A DNA stretch of 64,000 nt from Pachyseris speciosa (lineage: Eukaryota > Cnidaria > Anthozoa > Scleractinia > Pachyseridae): the NCBI GenBank assembly GCA_016490735.1, contig JAEMWC010000460.1, forward strand, positions 170,001-234,000. The letters are read 5' to 3'. The notes below the pieces were generated by a model. That model was not told the DNA's origin. It searched no databases and was given only the letters and a program-made list of their open reading frames with translations. The translations under genes and the position numbers were made by a program. Below, piece after piece: positions 43,483-54,114 of the stretch (position 1 is its first letter; the number at the start of each line of letters is the position of its first letter).

Positions 43483-45085
43483 TTCCACAAATGCAATACA
43501 ATACAATACAATAGTTTATGGACACTCCCCTGGTGGGGCTTTTCAGTGACAATGCAACTAAAACTAATTAAGATAAGAGAAGTAGTTAACAAAAGCAATA
43601 TAAACATACCTATTTAAGAATTAGTCGTATAATAAATATTCTCACTACGTACTATACAATATGCATATTTTTAAGTTAAAATTATAATAAAATAAGACAC
43701 TAGTAAGATACTAAAATACTATCATAACGTGCTATTTAAAAAGTCAGTAATCAATTTATTTTTCAGATAAAATTTAAAAGTAGAAATCGATTTTGCAGTT
43801 TTAAGAGTACTGTCTAGATTGTTCCAAATGTGCACCATACGGTAGTGGAATGTTCTCTGTCCGGTACTCGACTTATACAAGGGGATGTTTAATAACTGGC
43901 AACTTCGAGTCACGCGCCCGGTGACGGCAATTCTTGTTGGAAATTGATCGCTGAGGTAATGTGGAGCTTGACCAGTCATGCATTTAAATGCCATGAGAGC
44001 GTCGTGGAAGAACAGCTTTTGTTTAATTGGAAACCAAAGTAGATCTCTTAGTGCGGGGGTTATATGATCAAATTTCCTGGTACCTGTAATAATGCGCGCG
44101 GCAAAGTTCTGCACTGACTGTAGTCTGCAGATATTTTTGTTCGAGGTGTTCGACCACACAGTGGAACAGTACAGTAATTTGCTAAAGACTAGGGCATTTA
44201 TTACTGTCACCAGTTGGTTACGGTCAAGAACATGTTTAACCCGACTGATTTGTGCGAGGCTTGACATACAAGATGACGTAGTTTTTAAAACATGGTCATC
44301 AAACGTTAGTTGCGGATCTAGAACAACCCCAAGATCTTTGGCCGAAGATGTAAGAGCGAGATCTACATCTACATGAATTTAAAGTCCTACAATGGGAGTA
44401 CCCATCACTGCAAGACCTACATCTACATGAATTTAAAGTCCTACAATGGGAGTACCCATCACTGCAAGACCTACATCTACATGAATTTAAAAAGAACAGA
44501 AGATATTTTGAAGTCGGGGAGTTTGGCAAGTAGTTGTCGGCTTCCAAAGACTACGAGTTTTGTTTTGTCAGGATTTAAAAGTATAAAATTGTTAAAACAC
44601 CAATTACGTATTAAAGGAAGGTCGCTATTTAGATCGTTCATAGCAGTCGGACAATCACGCATCTTAAAAGAAATCTGAAGTTTAGTGTCATCTACGTAAC
44701 ATTGCGTTAAACAGTTTCTATGAACAGAAGGTAAGTCGTTAATGTAAATACTAAAAAGAAGCGGCCAAGAATACTTCCTTGTGAAACACCACTATTTAAA
44801 CGCAACGAATTCGAGAGGGTCGAGTTAATACGCACGACTTGGTGTCTGTTGGTCAGGTAGCTAGTAAACCACGCGAGCGCGTATTTAGAAATACCGAGAT
44901 GTTGTAGTTTTAAAAGGAGAATATCATGATTTATGCTGTCAAATGCCTTACTCATGTCCAACAAAACCATAGCAGAGAGTTCCTGCTTATCCATGCCAGT
45001 CAAAATGGCATCTGTGGAGCGGATAAGTGCCGTTTCTGCGGAGTAAAATTTCTTATTTCCACTTTGTTTCGCAGAAAGACGGTTG
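43483..45085 (-). mobile_element. CR1/L2-like LINE (ii), 5'-truncated
   Basis: Minus-strand RT blocks in order: SAKQSGNKKFYSAETALIRS, VLLDMSKAFDSINHDILLLK, SGVSQGSILG, then DLPLIRNWCFNNFILLNPDK and a long intact C-terminal frame (44267-43722) with FSKLLYCSTVWSNTS, NFAARIITGTRKFDH and HYLSDQFPTRI. The 3' end has a (TATTG)n tail at about 43490-43513. The YADD-type segment lies in a degraded stretch between frames. A 54-bp minisatellite interrupts the region after the LPDFKIS block. Confidence 0.8.
44357..44490. repeat. 54-bp in-frame minisatellite inside LINE (ii)
   Basis: CTACATCTACATGAATTT starts at 44363, 44417 and 44471, exactly 54 bases apart, with nearly identical units between (AATGGGAGTACCCATCACTG). 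Because 54 is a multiple of three, both strands read through as 18-residue repeats. It lies in the segment between the RT and the C-terminal domain of the LINE. Confidence 0.85.
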
Positions 45086-45564
45086 TGTGTTGTGGCTGTT
45101 CATGGCTCTTCATCTTCTAATTAACTAGTTGAGTAGCAGTAAACAAGAGATATGACAACAAATTTAACTATAGGTACTATATGTAATAAATAAAAAAGTT
45201 TAAGCGAAAATTATAACAGTATATAATATATTACATGCAGCTGATAAGTCCTTAAGAGCATAATGGCCACCCCTGTCACTTTAAAATTGAACGTCCACCA
45301 CTCTGTATTAAAATCTTGGTATCTTTTCTCTTTTCTGCATGATATGCTCAGTTTCCTAAAACACTGCTGAAGGCCTCCAGTACACTTTCCTACTTTGTTC
45401 AGGTGTAACATAGGCATCAAATAAAGAGTTTTGTGGTGACACAGGGTATATTGTAAGCACTGAAAAGTTGCTGCTGTTGTTGCCAACAGTAGGTGGTCTC
45501 ATTTCACCTGTAAAACTTGAAATCCTAGTGTGCCAAGGAGATAAAATATGTAGAGGCGGGATAT
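45086..45564. other. No gene recognised
   Basis: Divergent interval between the 5' edge of LINE (ii) and the 5' edge of LINE (iii). No defined repeat or coding motif. Confidence 0.4.
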
Positions 45565-46548
45565 AATTAAAATTACGCCCATCTAATATTCTTAAGATAA
45601 TCAAGGCAGTTATATCTAAGCCTTTGGAGATAATCTTCAATCTTTCTTTTCAGACAGGCATTGTTCCTAATTGTTTTAAGTTAGCCAATGTAATACCAAT
45701 TCATAAGAAAGATTCGCAAACTTGTTTCTCGAATTATCGACTCCCCAATTTCCCTCTTATCTATATTTAATAGACTTTTGGAGAAACTCATGTCCAACAG
45801 ATTTTCTTGACAGAGAAAGGGTTCTTTATGATAAACAATTTGGCTTTCGTGCCAAGTACTCGACTGATCAAGCAATTTTAAGTATTATTGATCAAATTCA
45901 AAGGGCACAGTGATGGAAAGGACTTCTCTTATGGTATATTTTCAGATTTTAGTAAAGCTTTTGACACAGTAAATCATAAGATTCTCCTTGATAAATTACA
46001 ATACTATGGTATCAGGGGTGTGGCTCTCACCTGGTTCAAATCTTACTTAGCTGATCGCCGGCAAGTTGCGACTATCAATAATGTTAGTTCAGACCCTCTT
46101 CCAATCTCTTGTGGTATTCCCCAAGGATCTGTTTTGGGTCCGTTGCTATTCCTACTCTGTATAAATGATTTTTACCTCTGTTCTGATCTCTTTGATTTTC
46201 TCTTTGCTGACGATGCTAAAATGTTTTGTAAACAAAAAGATCTTTCGTCTTTGCACTCTAATATAAGTAATGAATTAAACAATATTCACATATGGTTATG
46301 TGCAAATAAGTTATCATTAAATGTAGATAAATCTAACTTTGTAATTTGTTATCCACCCCAAAGAAAAATAACTTTTGACTTCCAGTTAAGCATTAGTAAC
46401 AGACCTCTTAACAGGGAATATTATATTAAGTACTTGGGAATTTTGATTGATGCTAATTGGAACTGGAAGAATCAAGTTGATTATATTGCCAAAAAGTGAG
46501 AAAAGGTGTGGGTATACTCTCTAAATATGGGTTATTGACCAAGCGTGA

Positions 46549-46590
46549 GGTCAAGATGGCGGGATATTGGCCAAGTTCTTTTTTTGCGTG

Positions 46591-46623
<33 letters not shown>

Positions 46624-46666
46624 CACGCAAAAAAAAGAACTTGGCCAATATCCCGCCATCTTGACC
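46549..46666. repeat. Near-perfect fold-back hairpin in LINE (iii)
   Basis: Arms of 52-53 bases starting GGTCAAGATGGCGGGATATT are identical reverse complements except one extra A/T in the homopolymer, with a 13-base loop. A second AAGATGG/CCATCTT hairpin follows at about 46755-46790. The insertion interrupts the RT frame between GILSK and DISSLANRYY. Confidence 0.8.
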
Positions 46667-46972
46667 GAACAAGTTTGGTCAGTAAAGGATTTATTATATA
46701 ACTTAAAGTACGCCATTAAAAGAAAGTAAAACGCGGGACGAACGGGCTATCCGAGCGGTCAAGATGGCTCCATCTTGACCTCGCGGGTAGCCAATCACAG
46801 CAGGAGAATTGATTCATCTTGACCACTGAAAGAGCCAGTCATATAAAAACTTCGTTATTATCTCGATATTTCTAGTTTAGCAAATCGTTATTATGCACTC
46901 ATCTACCCTTTCTTAATTTATGGGATAGTTGCCTGGGGAAACACATATCCTACCACTCTTCAGTCAATAGTT

Positions 46973-47235
46973 CCCGGGTAGGGTGCTCTGGGAAAAAACG
47001 CCATTATGTTCAGTCGTGAAGGTCTCGTTTAGGGTTGCACACGAAGAAATATAAATATATATATATATTTAAATCTATATTTATTTCATTTGTCTGTGTT
47101 TAAACATGGTCTCTTTTAGGGGTCAAAAAAAAAAGCGTGGGCCACGCCCAGATCGGTCTCCTTTAGGGGTTTAAGTCAAAATTTCTGACGAGCATGCCCG
47201 CCGCTTTCATATGCGAGTCCTCCCCCCTCCCCCGG
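46973..47235. mobile_element. CCCGGG-ended element in LINE (iii)
   Basis: Starts CCCGGGTAGGG and ends CTCCCCCCTCCCCCGG. It splits the LINE frame between TTLQSI and FVLQKKA. The flanking octamers CAATAGTT (46965-46972) and TAATTTTT (47236-47243) could be a diverged 8-bp duplication, like the clean one around R3 at 3967. Confidence 0.5.
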
Positions 47236-48036
47236 TAATTTTTGTCTTGCAAAAGAAAGCTTTACGAATTATTACTTTTTCAAAGTTTGATAAGTATTCA
47301 AGTCCTATATTTAAACAGCTAAAAATTGTCCAATTTAGTGATCTTGTTAAATATTCTGTTGCAATTTTTATGTATAAGTTTCACAATCATCCGATTACCA
47401 TCGGTTTTTAATGATTTATTTATTCCAGTTGACAAAATTCATAGTCATAATACTCGCTTGGCCTGCAGACAAACTTACTATTTACCTAAACCTCGAACTA
47501 ATTATGGCATTTTCAATATACGCTTCATTTTCAAGGACCAAAAATCTGGAATTCAATCGAAGAAAATGTTGAAGCCTTGTCTATGAGTCAGTTTAAAAAG
47601 GTTCTAAAAAACAAACGTCTTTTTTTCACATGCTATTTTCTTTGCTTCAAATCAATAATCTTGCTTATTTATATGATGTACATTATATTATAATTATTTT
47701 CTAATACTGTGGGTGTTTTTTTGTGTAATTTTTTTGTTTATGCCTGTGTCTGTTTTTCTGTGTGTTAGTGTATGTTCTCTGTGCGTGTTTTGCTCTACTT
47801 CTTGAGTGTATTGTTCCTCTGATCCATTTCACTAATTCATTTTTATATCCTGCAATTATTGACCTTCAGGCATTTTAACTCTTAATAGTTATTTCTGAAG
47901 GTCCGTACCTTTTCTTATGTATTAATTTATACATTTTTGTATCAAAGAAAATTCAAGGTACAATAAAGATGTTGTTGTTGTTTACGCTGCTAAACTACAT
48001 AATTAGGTTAATTCTCACCTTTTGCACGAATTAATA

Positions 48037-48175
48037 ATGGTAATTGAACTGAGTGGAGTGCAATTTGGTCTGAAATCATACGCGGGATTTCAAAATCGAA
48101 CGAGCACACAGCGCGAGTTCGATTTGAAATCACAAGTATGATTTCAGACCAAAATTGCATGACACGAAGTTCAAT
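48037..48175. repeat. Inverted repeat / MITE arms
   Basis: GGTAATTGAACTGAGTGGAG, then GCAATTTGGTCTGAAATCAT, pairs with ATGATTTCAGACCAAAATTG and GAAGTTCAATTACC. A wider frame of GGTGTAATAAAG at 48390 and CTTTATTACACC at 48182 flanks it. No coding content. Confidence 0.6.
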
Positions 48176-48797
48176 TACCACTTTATTACACCCATTTTGA
48201 AATCACGCAGTTTTAGTCAATATTAACATTTGTATATCCATGAAATGTGATAGGTTAGTATTATTTCACTTTGATTTTTATGAGTTACAAAAAGGATGCG
48301 ATTTAGAGTAAAAAATGGTGCAATTTGGGAATAAATTGCACTGTTGAGAGCCAATCAGATTGAAAGGATCACCAGTGATTTCAAAATGGGTGTAATAAAG
48401 AGAGAAAAAAGAAGTGATTATGGTTCAAATATCATCACAAACAAAAGAAATAACTCCGTTATAGTTATGTACCAGTCTTAGGTTTCACTTAATCTGTGAA
48501 AGCGAAGTGAAGTCTTGATGGATCTTTTCTGTTATCACTGTGGGAAGAAAACTGCGAGTTTTAACGGAGTTCTCACACACCATGAAAAGCCTGTTTGCGA
48601 TTTTCTTGAAGTTAAATACCTACTCTACAGGATAGGCTATTTCTCACCTTGGAGGCATTAGTGAGGACGATAAAATCCTTTCCTGTGAAGTTATGCGAGA
48701 GAGAAACGAAGGCATCTTTGAAGAAACTACCCGTTGTAAAGAACACGGTTTTTTTTAAAACAATTATTAAGGGTAAGAATGAAGAAAATATGTACTT

Positions 48798-48940
48798 ATT
48801 GACTGAGTGGCAGGGCCGGACGGGAAAATATTTGGCTCGAGGTCATGCCGTACGGACCGAGCGCACGGACCGAGCGCTGACCGAGACCGAGAGCCAAATA
48901 TTTTCCCGTCCGGCCCGACCTGATTCAGTCAATAAGTGTT
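48798..48940. repeat. Inverted repeat with GGCCGGACGGGAAAATATTT arms
   Basis: Arms at about 48798-48842 and 48896-48940 pair, with a GACCGAGCGC-rich loop. Repeat-like CATATG words bound a larger unit reaching about 49230. Confidence 0.6.
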
Positions 48941-50219
48941 TCATCATATGGCCTCTTTAGACTCTACATGAGCAGGAAGAAGATTAACAAATTTGCACAG
49001 AAAATTGATCTAATATGTTGTTTGTATTTGTTTGCTGGTTGTAAAATCAATTTACATGGTTAGACGCGACGAAATCCTCAAAATTCTTATCGTTCGGGCC
49101 GTAAGTGTTACTAACAGGACCGTAGGGCTTTTTCCGGCCCCGCTCGCGCTGATGCGTACGGCCCTCATACGGGGATTTTCTCAATAGTTTCACAAAGAAA
49201 GCGCGCGGGGGGCCGTACGGGTCATATGATAAGAAGAGTTAATTTTCTTTAGAATGACCAGAGTCACCAAAGGAAACCGCACCATTTACAGCAGATCTAG
49301 AAATATTGCACCTTTTCTCACCGGTAGAGCGCCGTGGTTGACCTCCATTTTTATTTTTCCCCCTCGCCTGAAAAGTCTTCGTTTTTGGACAGGATGTGAC
49401 GTCACTTTTTGTTGGATGATTGAAAAAAAAAAGTGCCACTCGCTATTGGAGTCCTCTGCCCCCCTTCCGGTATATGGCCTATACGGGGACGTGCCGCTGG
49501 ATTGGGTAAGGGTTTTGGCCCTTCTGCCCTGAACAGGGTATATAATGTCAAGAGAGTCTGTCCTAATCAGCCTAGACAGGGTATGGTGCAAGGCTGCTCT
49601 CTTGATATCTTTGGGTTGTTGCAAATCGCAATAAATAAGCATCGCGCATGATAGTATAAAGGCCTTGTATCTAACAAACAAACCTAAGCGCAAACATAAT
49701 GAATTATCTGCGTAGGGTGAAACGACTTCGATCCGAACGAATCGCCGTCACGCGAATCGACTTAAGGGCGAAACGACCACAATTCTTTCATCCACGGGTA
49801 AATCCCATAAGCGGATACCAAACCACGGTCCCGGTGATTTCCCGATTGAATTTAACCTCCTGTAAGCGGGCACCTCTCGTAAGCGGAAGCGAACACTTCT
49901 TTTTCAAATCAAATCATATAACTTTATTTATACACGGTATTCTCATCAGTTACACTTGGGTCATTACTACTTCTAAAATACTAGTTACAAAATTCAAACT
50001 ACGTTCTAAAATACTTCTCAAATACTAGTTATAATATTCAAAACCTAATTATCAAAACAATAACTTAGGTAAATTGCTTTATATGAGAACCGTGTTTAAT
50101 TAAGCAATTACATTAAATGAAGCTGCTGCAGCCAGTATGGAAAGATGCTAGATTCTGCTTGCCGCAAGTGAATTGGTAAACTGTTCCATAACACCGCACC
50201 ACTCTCCCTGAAACTGTTC
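48941..50219. other. Dispersed repeat remnants, no gene
   Basis: Contains a G-rich ATGGCCTATACGGGG fragment near 49485, a short motif CAGGGTAT repeated near 49540-49590, and words shared with 17820 (CGAATCGACTTAAGG). No coding sequence. Confidence 0.45.
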
Positions 50220-50238
50220 TTAACCCTTTTCCTCCCAA

Positions 50239-50328
50239 ACGTCACATGTGTGACGGTAAGTACGTCATGTATGGGGACACATTATGTACCGATAGTCGGT
50301 ACATAATGTGTCCCCATACATAACGTAC
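50239..50328. repeat. Subterminal palindromes of the piggyBac element
   Basis: CGTCACATGTGTGACG at 50239-50254 is a 16-bp palindrome. At 50260-50328 a near-perfect 34-bp-arm inverted repeat centres on GTACCGATAGTCGGTAC. Subterminal palindromes of this kind can be transposase binding sites (inference). Confidence 0.75.
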
Positions 50329-50528
50329 CTACCTGTGTGACGATAAATGTGGCTGATCGATGTTGAGCCCGCGAGGGGTGAAATACTTGATTGAAATAAC
50401 GCCCCTCTGGCTCATTTGTTGCCTGGCGATTTTTGTCTTTTATGTGAATTTGCCTGCTTTTGACCGAAAAATTTGCGATTCTTTTCTGCTTGAGTTTTCC
50501 CGCGAAGTTCAGGAACAGCTGATCAGTA

Positions 50529-52674
50529 ATGGCTTCAACTTCTGGAAGTGAATTTGTAGCAAATTCGGCAACAGAGACTTCTCAAAACGTGGATTTAGTG
50601 TTCGTAGATGAAAATGAAATGCTATTGACTTCTGTAGCTATAGGTACATCATATTTAGACCGGGAGTCTAACGAGGAAATTGACTCAGACTTTTATCAGA
50701 CTGACTCTGAGGGTGAAGAAAGTGACGAAAATGAAGAATTACAACAAGCAGATCCTCCCAGGAAGCGAAAACGTACAGCACAAAGCGAAAACGATATTGT
50801 TGGCGATCCTGTTTGGGTAGAAGACATCAGGACGCATTCAGACCTGCCTTTCACCCAACTCACAGGGCTTAAAGTTCGAATGGGAGCGGATCAAACGACG
50901 CAGTGAGTTATTTTTGTCTGTTACTGATGCCGTGCTTTATCTAGTTGTGGCACAAACAAATTTGTATGCTGCTCAAGAGAGCCAAAAACCCCGATAAACA
51001 CCGTATGCCTTGGCACGCAGTGGACAAAGATGAAATAAGAACTTTTAGCCATGGGACTGGTAAACAAGCCTACCATACATAGTTACTGGTCCACTGATGA
51101 GATACTTCAAACACCATTTTTCAAAAAATAGCATGTCAAGGAATCGGTTTACACAAATGTTTGAGGTATAGACATTTTTTTATTGGAGAGGCGGGAAGAT
51201 CTATGCATGAACGGATTAAGGAAAACGATAGAGACATACGGCTTGCTTGAACCCAATCCTCCGCCGTGTCAGAACATAGCAACGCGACCGGACATTATCT
51301 GCTCTGGGACGAAGTTAAATTTATCGACCGAGACCCACATTGGTACACCCGTAGGGTTAAAGAGGTTATTCAAATAAGACTTCACCCTAACAACATTAAC
51401 AGGCACAGTGGAATTGAAATTCCTGAAGCGTGGATGCCCACGATCAGACAATACAACAGCCGATCAGTACCAAAGCGGACCGCTGAGGAAACAATTTCTT
51501 GTCTGAACGACAAGGATTGAAATCCTCCAATCAACAACAGCCTAAGTGAGGATCGAAATGCACCAATCACGACCAGCCACGGTGCTTCTTATTCTCACAC
51601 GCAACCAGTCGACACCATCGCCTGATGAAGACCAGCAGTATAGCAGTCGAAATGTCGCGGTCATCTTTGTGACTCAATCGTGAGACAAAAGATTAACTCA
51701 GCTATCATTTGAAACCATGATGACGAACACCTTTCATAATAATACACAATTAATTCCTAGAGGTCAAGATGGATATGACAAACTGGGAAAAATTAGGCCC
51801 TTCTTAGAACTAATCAGAAACTGGTTCCAAAGAATTTATGCCCCAAGCAGGAACCTGTCAGTGGATGAAACCCTTGTGAAGTTTAAAGGACGCCTTTCAT
51901 GGAGGCAGTATATGAGGGACAAACCAGCAAGATTTGGCCTCAAGGAATTTACTTTGGCTGACTCTGAAAATGGCTATGTGTTAGACATAAAATAATGTTT
52001 ATACAGGCAAGGAATGTGGACAAGATTCTAAAGGTTTAGCGCAAAGAGTTGTTTTGAAACTTGTGGAACCATTCTATGGACTGGGATACAATATATTTAT
52101 GGATAATTACTACACCTCAGTTGAACTTTTTGAGAAGCTATATGATCAGGGTCTTCAAGCCTGTGGAACATGTCAGGGGGATCGGATCGGTCTTGCTCGA
52201 GATGTGACAAAATCGACCTCTGCTACTGTAAAGAGGATGAAATGTGGTGAAGCAATTTTTCGCCAAAAACATCACCTCACTTGTGTGACATGGAAAGACA
52301 GAAAACCTGTGACTATTCTGACAACTTTACCAGCTACTGAAGAAATGGGAGTTGCTGAAAGGTCAGTGCGAGAAGCAAACATCTGGCATAAGAAAGACTT
52401 TGCCTGACCCATACCAATGCAACAGTACAATTCTCACATGGGTGGAGTTGACAAACGGTGTGCTTGTAAAGTTCACCTGCAGAGAGTGTTGACTTCATAC
52501 AAGTGTGGACGGTGTGGAGTCCACATGTGCCCCCGCCCTTGTTTTGAGAAGTTCCACACCCTCGAAGACTATTTGTATGATGACCCTGAATATGGAGCAG
52601 CAACCCCACATCTGAAACCTCTGAATCCTGGCAGGCCGTTTGCAAGAGAAAGACCTAGGCAGATGAGACAGTGA
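50529..52674 (+). pseudogene. piggyBac transposase, broken
   Basis: piggyBac transposases cut and paste at TTAA with a DDE-type RNase H fold. The N-terminal frame (50529-50906) is acidic (SDFYQTDSEGEESDENEELQ), then PPRKRKRT. A shifted ELFLSVTDAVLYLVVAQTN follows, then MSRNRFTQMF. After the nested Penelope fragment come DGYDKLGKIRPFLELIRNWF, SVDETLVKFKGRLSW (first Asp) and GYNIFMDNYYTSVELF (second Asp). After a TGA comes QYNSHMGGVDK (third Asp), then directly a Cys-rich C-terminal finger (YKCGRCGVHMCPRPCFEKFH). The helical stretch normally between the last Asp and the finger is missing. Frameshifts lie near 50890 and 51995, and an in-frame TGA at 52405. Confidence 0.88.
51165..51712 (+). mobile_element. 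Penelope-like fragment nested in piggyBac
   Basis: Plus-strand translation gives FIGEAGRSMHERIKENDRDI, a stop, then SEHSNATGHYLLWDEVKFID, RDPHWYTRRVKEVIQIRLHP and SGIEIPEAWMPTIRQYNSRS, i.e. the end of a GIY-YIG nuclease and the C-terminal region of a Penelope-like element of a different subfamily from 9543-10617. The 3' region has CCTGATGAAGACC and GTCGAAATGTC. It interrupts the piggyBac frame between MSRNRFTQMF and NNTQLIPRGQ, so it arrived later. No clear target duplication. Confidence 0.85.
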
Positions 52675-53478
52675 ACTCTCCTATAAGTAGCGGAACATTG
52701 ACTGCTGGTTGTCAAAAACTGTTCACTTATTGCTGTAGTTGTGACACACCATTGCCAATAGCATACTGACATTGTAGCACTGGTATGTCCATGTTTATAA
52801 GAGATATTATTTGGTGTTTTCTTGTTCAAAAAATTATATTTTCCAATTGTTTATTCTACAAATGTATGTACCCGTAATTCATGTGATTATGGACATGGCT
52901 GTTTCTTTTGATTGGTTAATCATTAACCAGATATTTGAAAAAGCTTGAGGAAGGCAGTTATGCTCAGAAAGGTTGTTTGGATCAGTCTGGTAAAAAATAA
53001 TACCATTATGAGAATTAAGTTGCTGTGAAATCCTCAGTTGATTAATTTCTGAAATGATTTATTGAATTTAAGTTCACGATGAATATTGCCTTACTGTTTG
53101 ATGGCCATAAAAAGCTTTTTTAGATCAATATATCAAATATTTGTGGTTTATCTTAAGGTCACTCCTGTAGCTTAACAAAAATGACTATTTTGTTATTATT
53201 TGACAGTTTTTTGGTTTCAGAGTTGAATTCTTGTGAACGAAGGACTTTTTTAGTGTATTTTTCTGGTCATATGTCAACTTTGAGGATAAAGTGAGAAACT
53301 TGCATAACAAGGGACAGGCATATTTTGTTAGTTCACTGTGTAGGAAATTCTCTAAACTTCAAAATGAGCTATGATATATAAAAATTGACTAAATGTAGCT
53401 CAACTTACAACCATTTATTTATGGTGTTGTGTTTTTTGTGAAAATTAATTAGCATACCCATGGGAGGAAAAGGGTTAA

Positions 53479-53860
53479 GAAAGTTGGTGTGGGGAAGGGG
53501 AGCAGCAATTTTTTCTTCAGTTTTGCGAAGAGAATAGCCAGTAATGGTGTTACACCCGACAAATCTAGATCAAAGATAATCAGGAGCGAGCTCATTTAGA
53601 GATTCATACACCATGAAGCACCATGGCTGACAGAACTCCTGAAAGTTGAGCTCAAGCGGCAGTTCAAGTCTTTCAACCTCCTGTAAGCGGACGCGTCCTG
53701 CTAGGGGACACCTTGCTCAGTCCTGAGGGTGTCCAGTCATGATAGGTTTGACTGACAAGGCAGCGAAGCAAACATGAGAAACCTCACTTTCCCCTTTCCG
53801 TAAATGGCCTCATGCGCATTCTCTGAAGAATTTCTTTTGTCTCACGCCTCAATTTATAAC
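53479..53860. other. Dispersed repeat remnants beside piggyBac
   Basis: Bases 53615-53700 share AAGCACCATGGCTGA and CCTCCTGTAAGCGG-type words with 17920 and 49855. No gene. Confidence 0.45.
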
Positions 53861-54114
53861 CACCCAACCAGACTTCAAGCACAGGTTGAAGTCTGACAGT
53901 TTAATTAACAATACCAGATAAGCATACTACATGATTAAAATAGCAAATTGATTTTCACTGTTTGCTTAAATGAAACATTGACAAATATTAAAAGATTACA
54001 ACATCTGCTGATGCTACAACAATAATTAATAAAATTAAAAAAATAAAACAATAAAAAAATAACTGATAATTGTGTCAATCGAAAACTGAAACAAATGGGT
54101 AGTTTTTACTAAAA

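Larger units (their letters stand above)
45565..47985 (+). mobile_element. CR1/L2-like LINE (iii), decayed
   Basis: Plus-strand RT fragments: LKIIKAVISKPLEIIFNLSF, ANVIPIHKKDSQTCFSNYR, then frameshifts, LYDKQFGFRAKYSTDQAILS, FSDFSKAFDTVNHKILLDKL, CGIPQGSVLGPLLFLLCIND, catalytic FADDAK and WLCANKLSLNVDKSNFVICY. After a fold-back insertion come DISSLANRYYALIYPFLIYG and IVAWGNTYPTTLQSI. After a second insertion come FVLQKKALRIITFSKFDKYS and HNTRLACRQTYYLPKPRTNY. The 3' end is a GTTGTTGTTG-type array near 47970. Two insertions and several stops make it non-functional. Confidence 0.82.
50224..53474 (+). mobile_element. piggyBac transposon, 3.25 kb, TTAA ends intact
   Basis: TTAA at 50220-50223 and 53475-53478 brackets perfect 14-bp terminal inverted repeats, CCCTTTTCCTCCCA on the left and TGGGAGGAAAAGGG on the right. 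TTAA target duplication and a CCC start are hallmarks of piggyBac. The interior has transposase fragments in order and a nested Penelope fragment. The transposase is broken, so the copy is non-autonomous, but the ends could still be recognised in trans. Confidence 0.92.

Noticed and set aside
44299..44547. Cys/Arg/Ser repeat protein (SCRCRSCSDGYSHCRT)
   Set aside because: In-frame reading of the 54-bp minisatellite inside a dead LINE.
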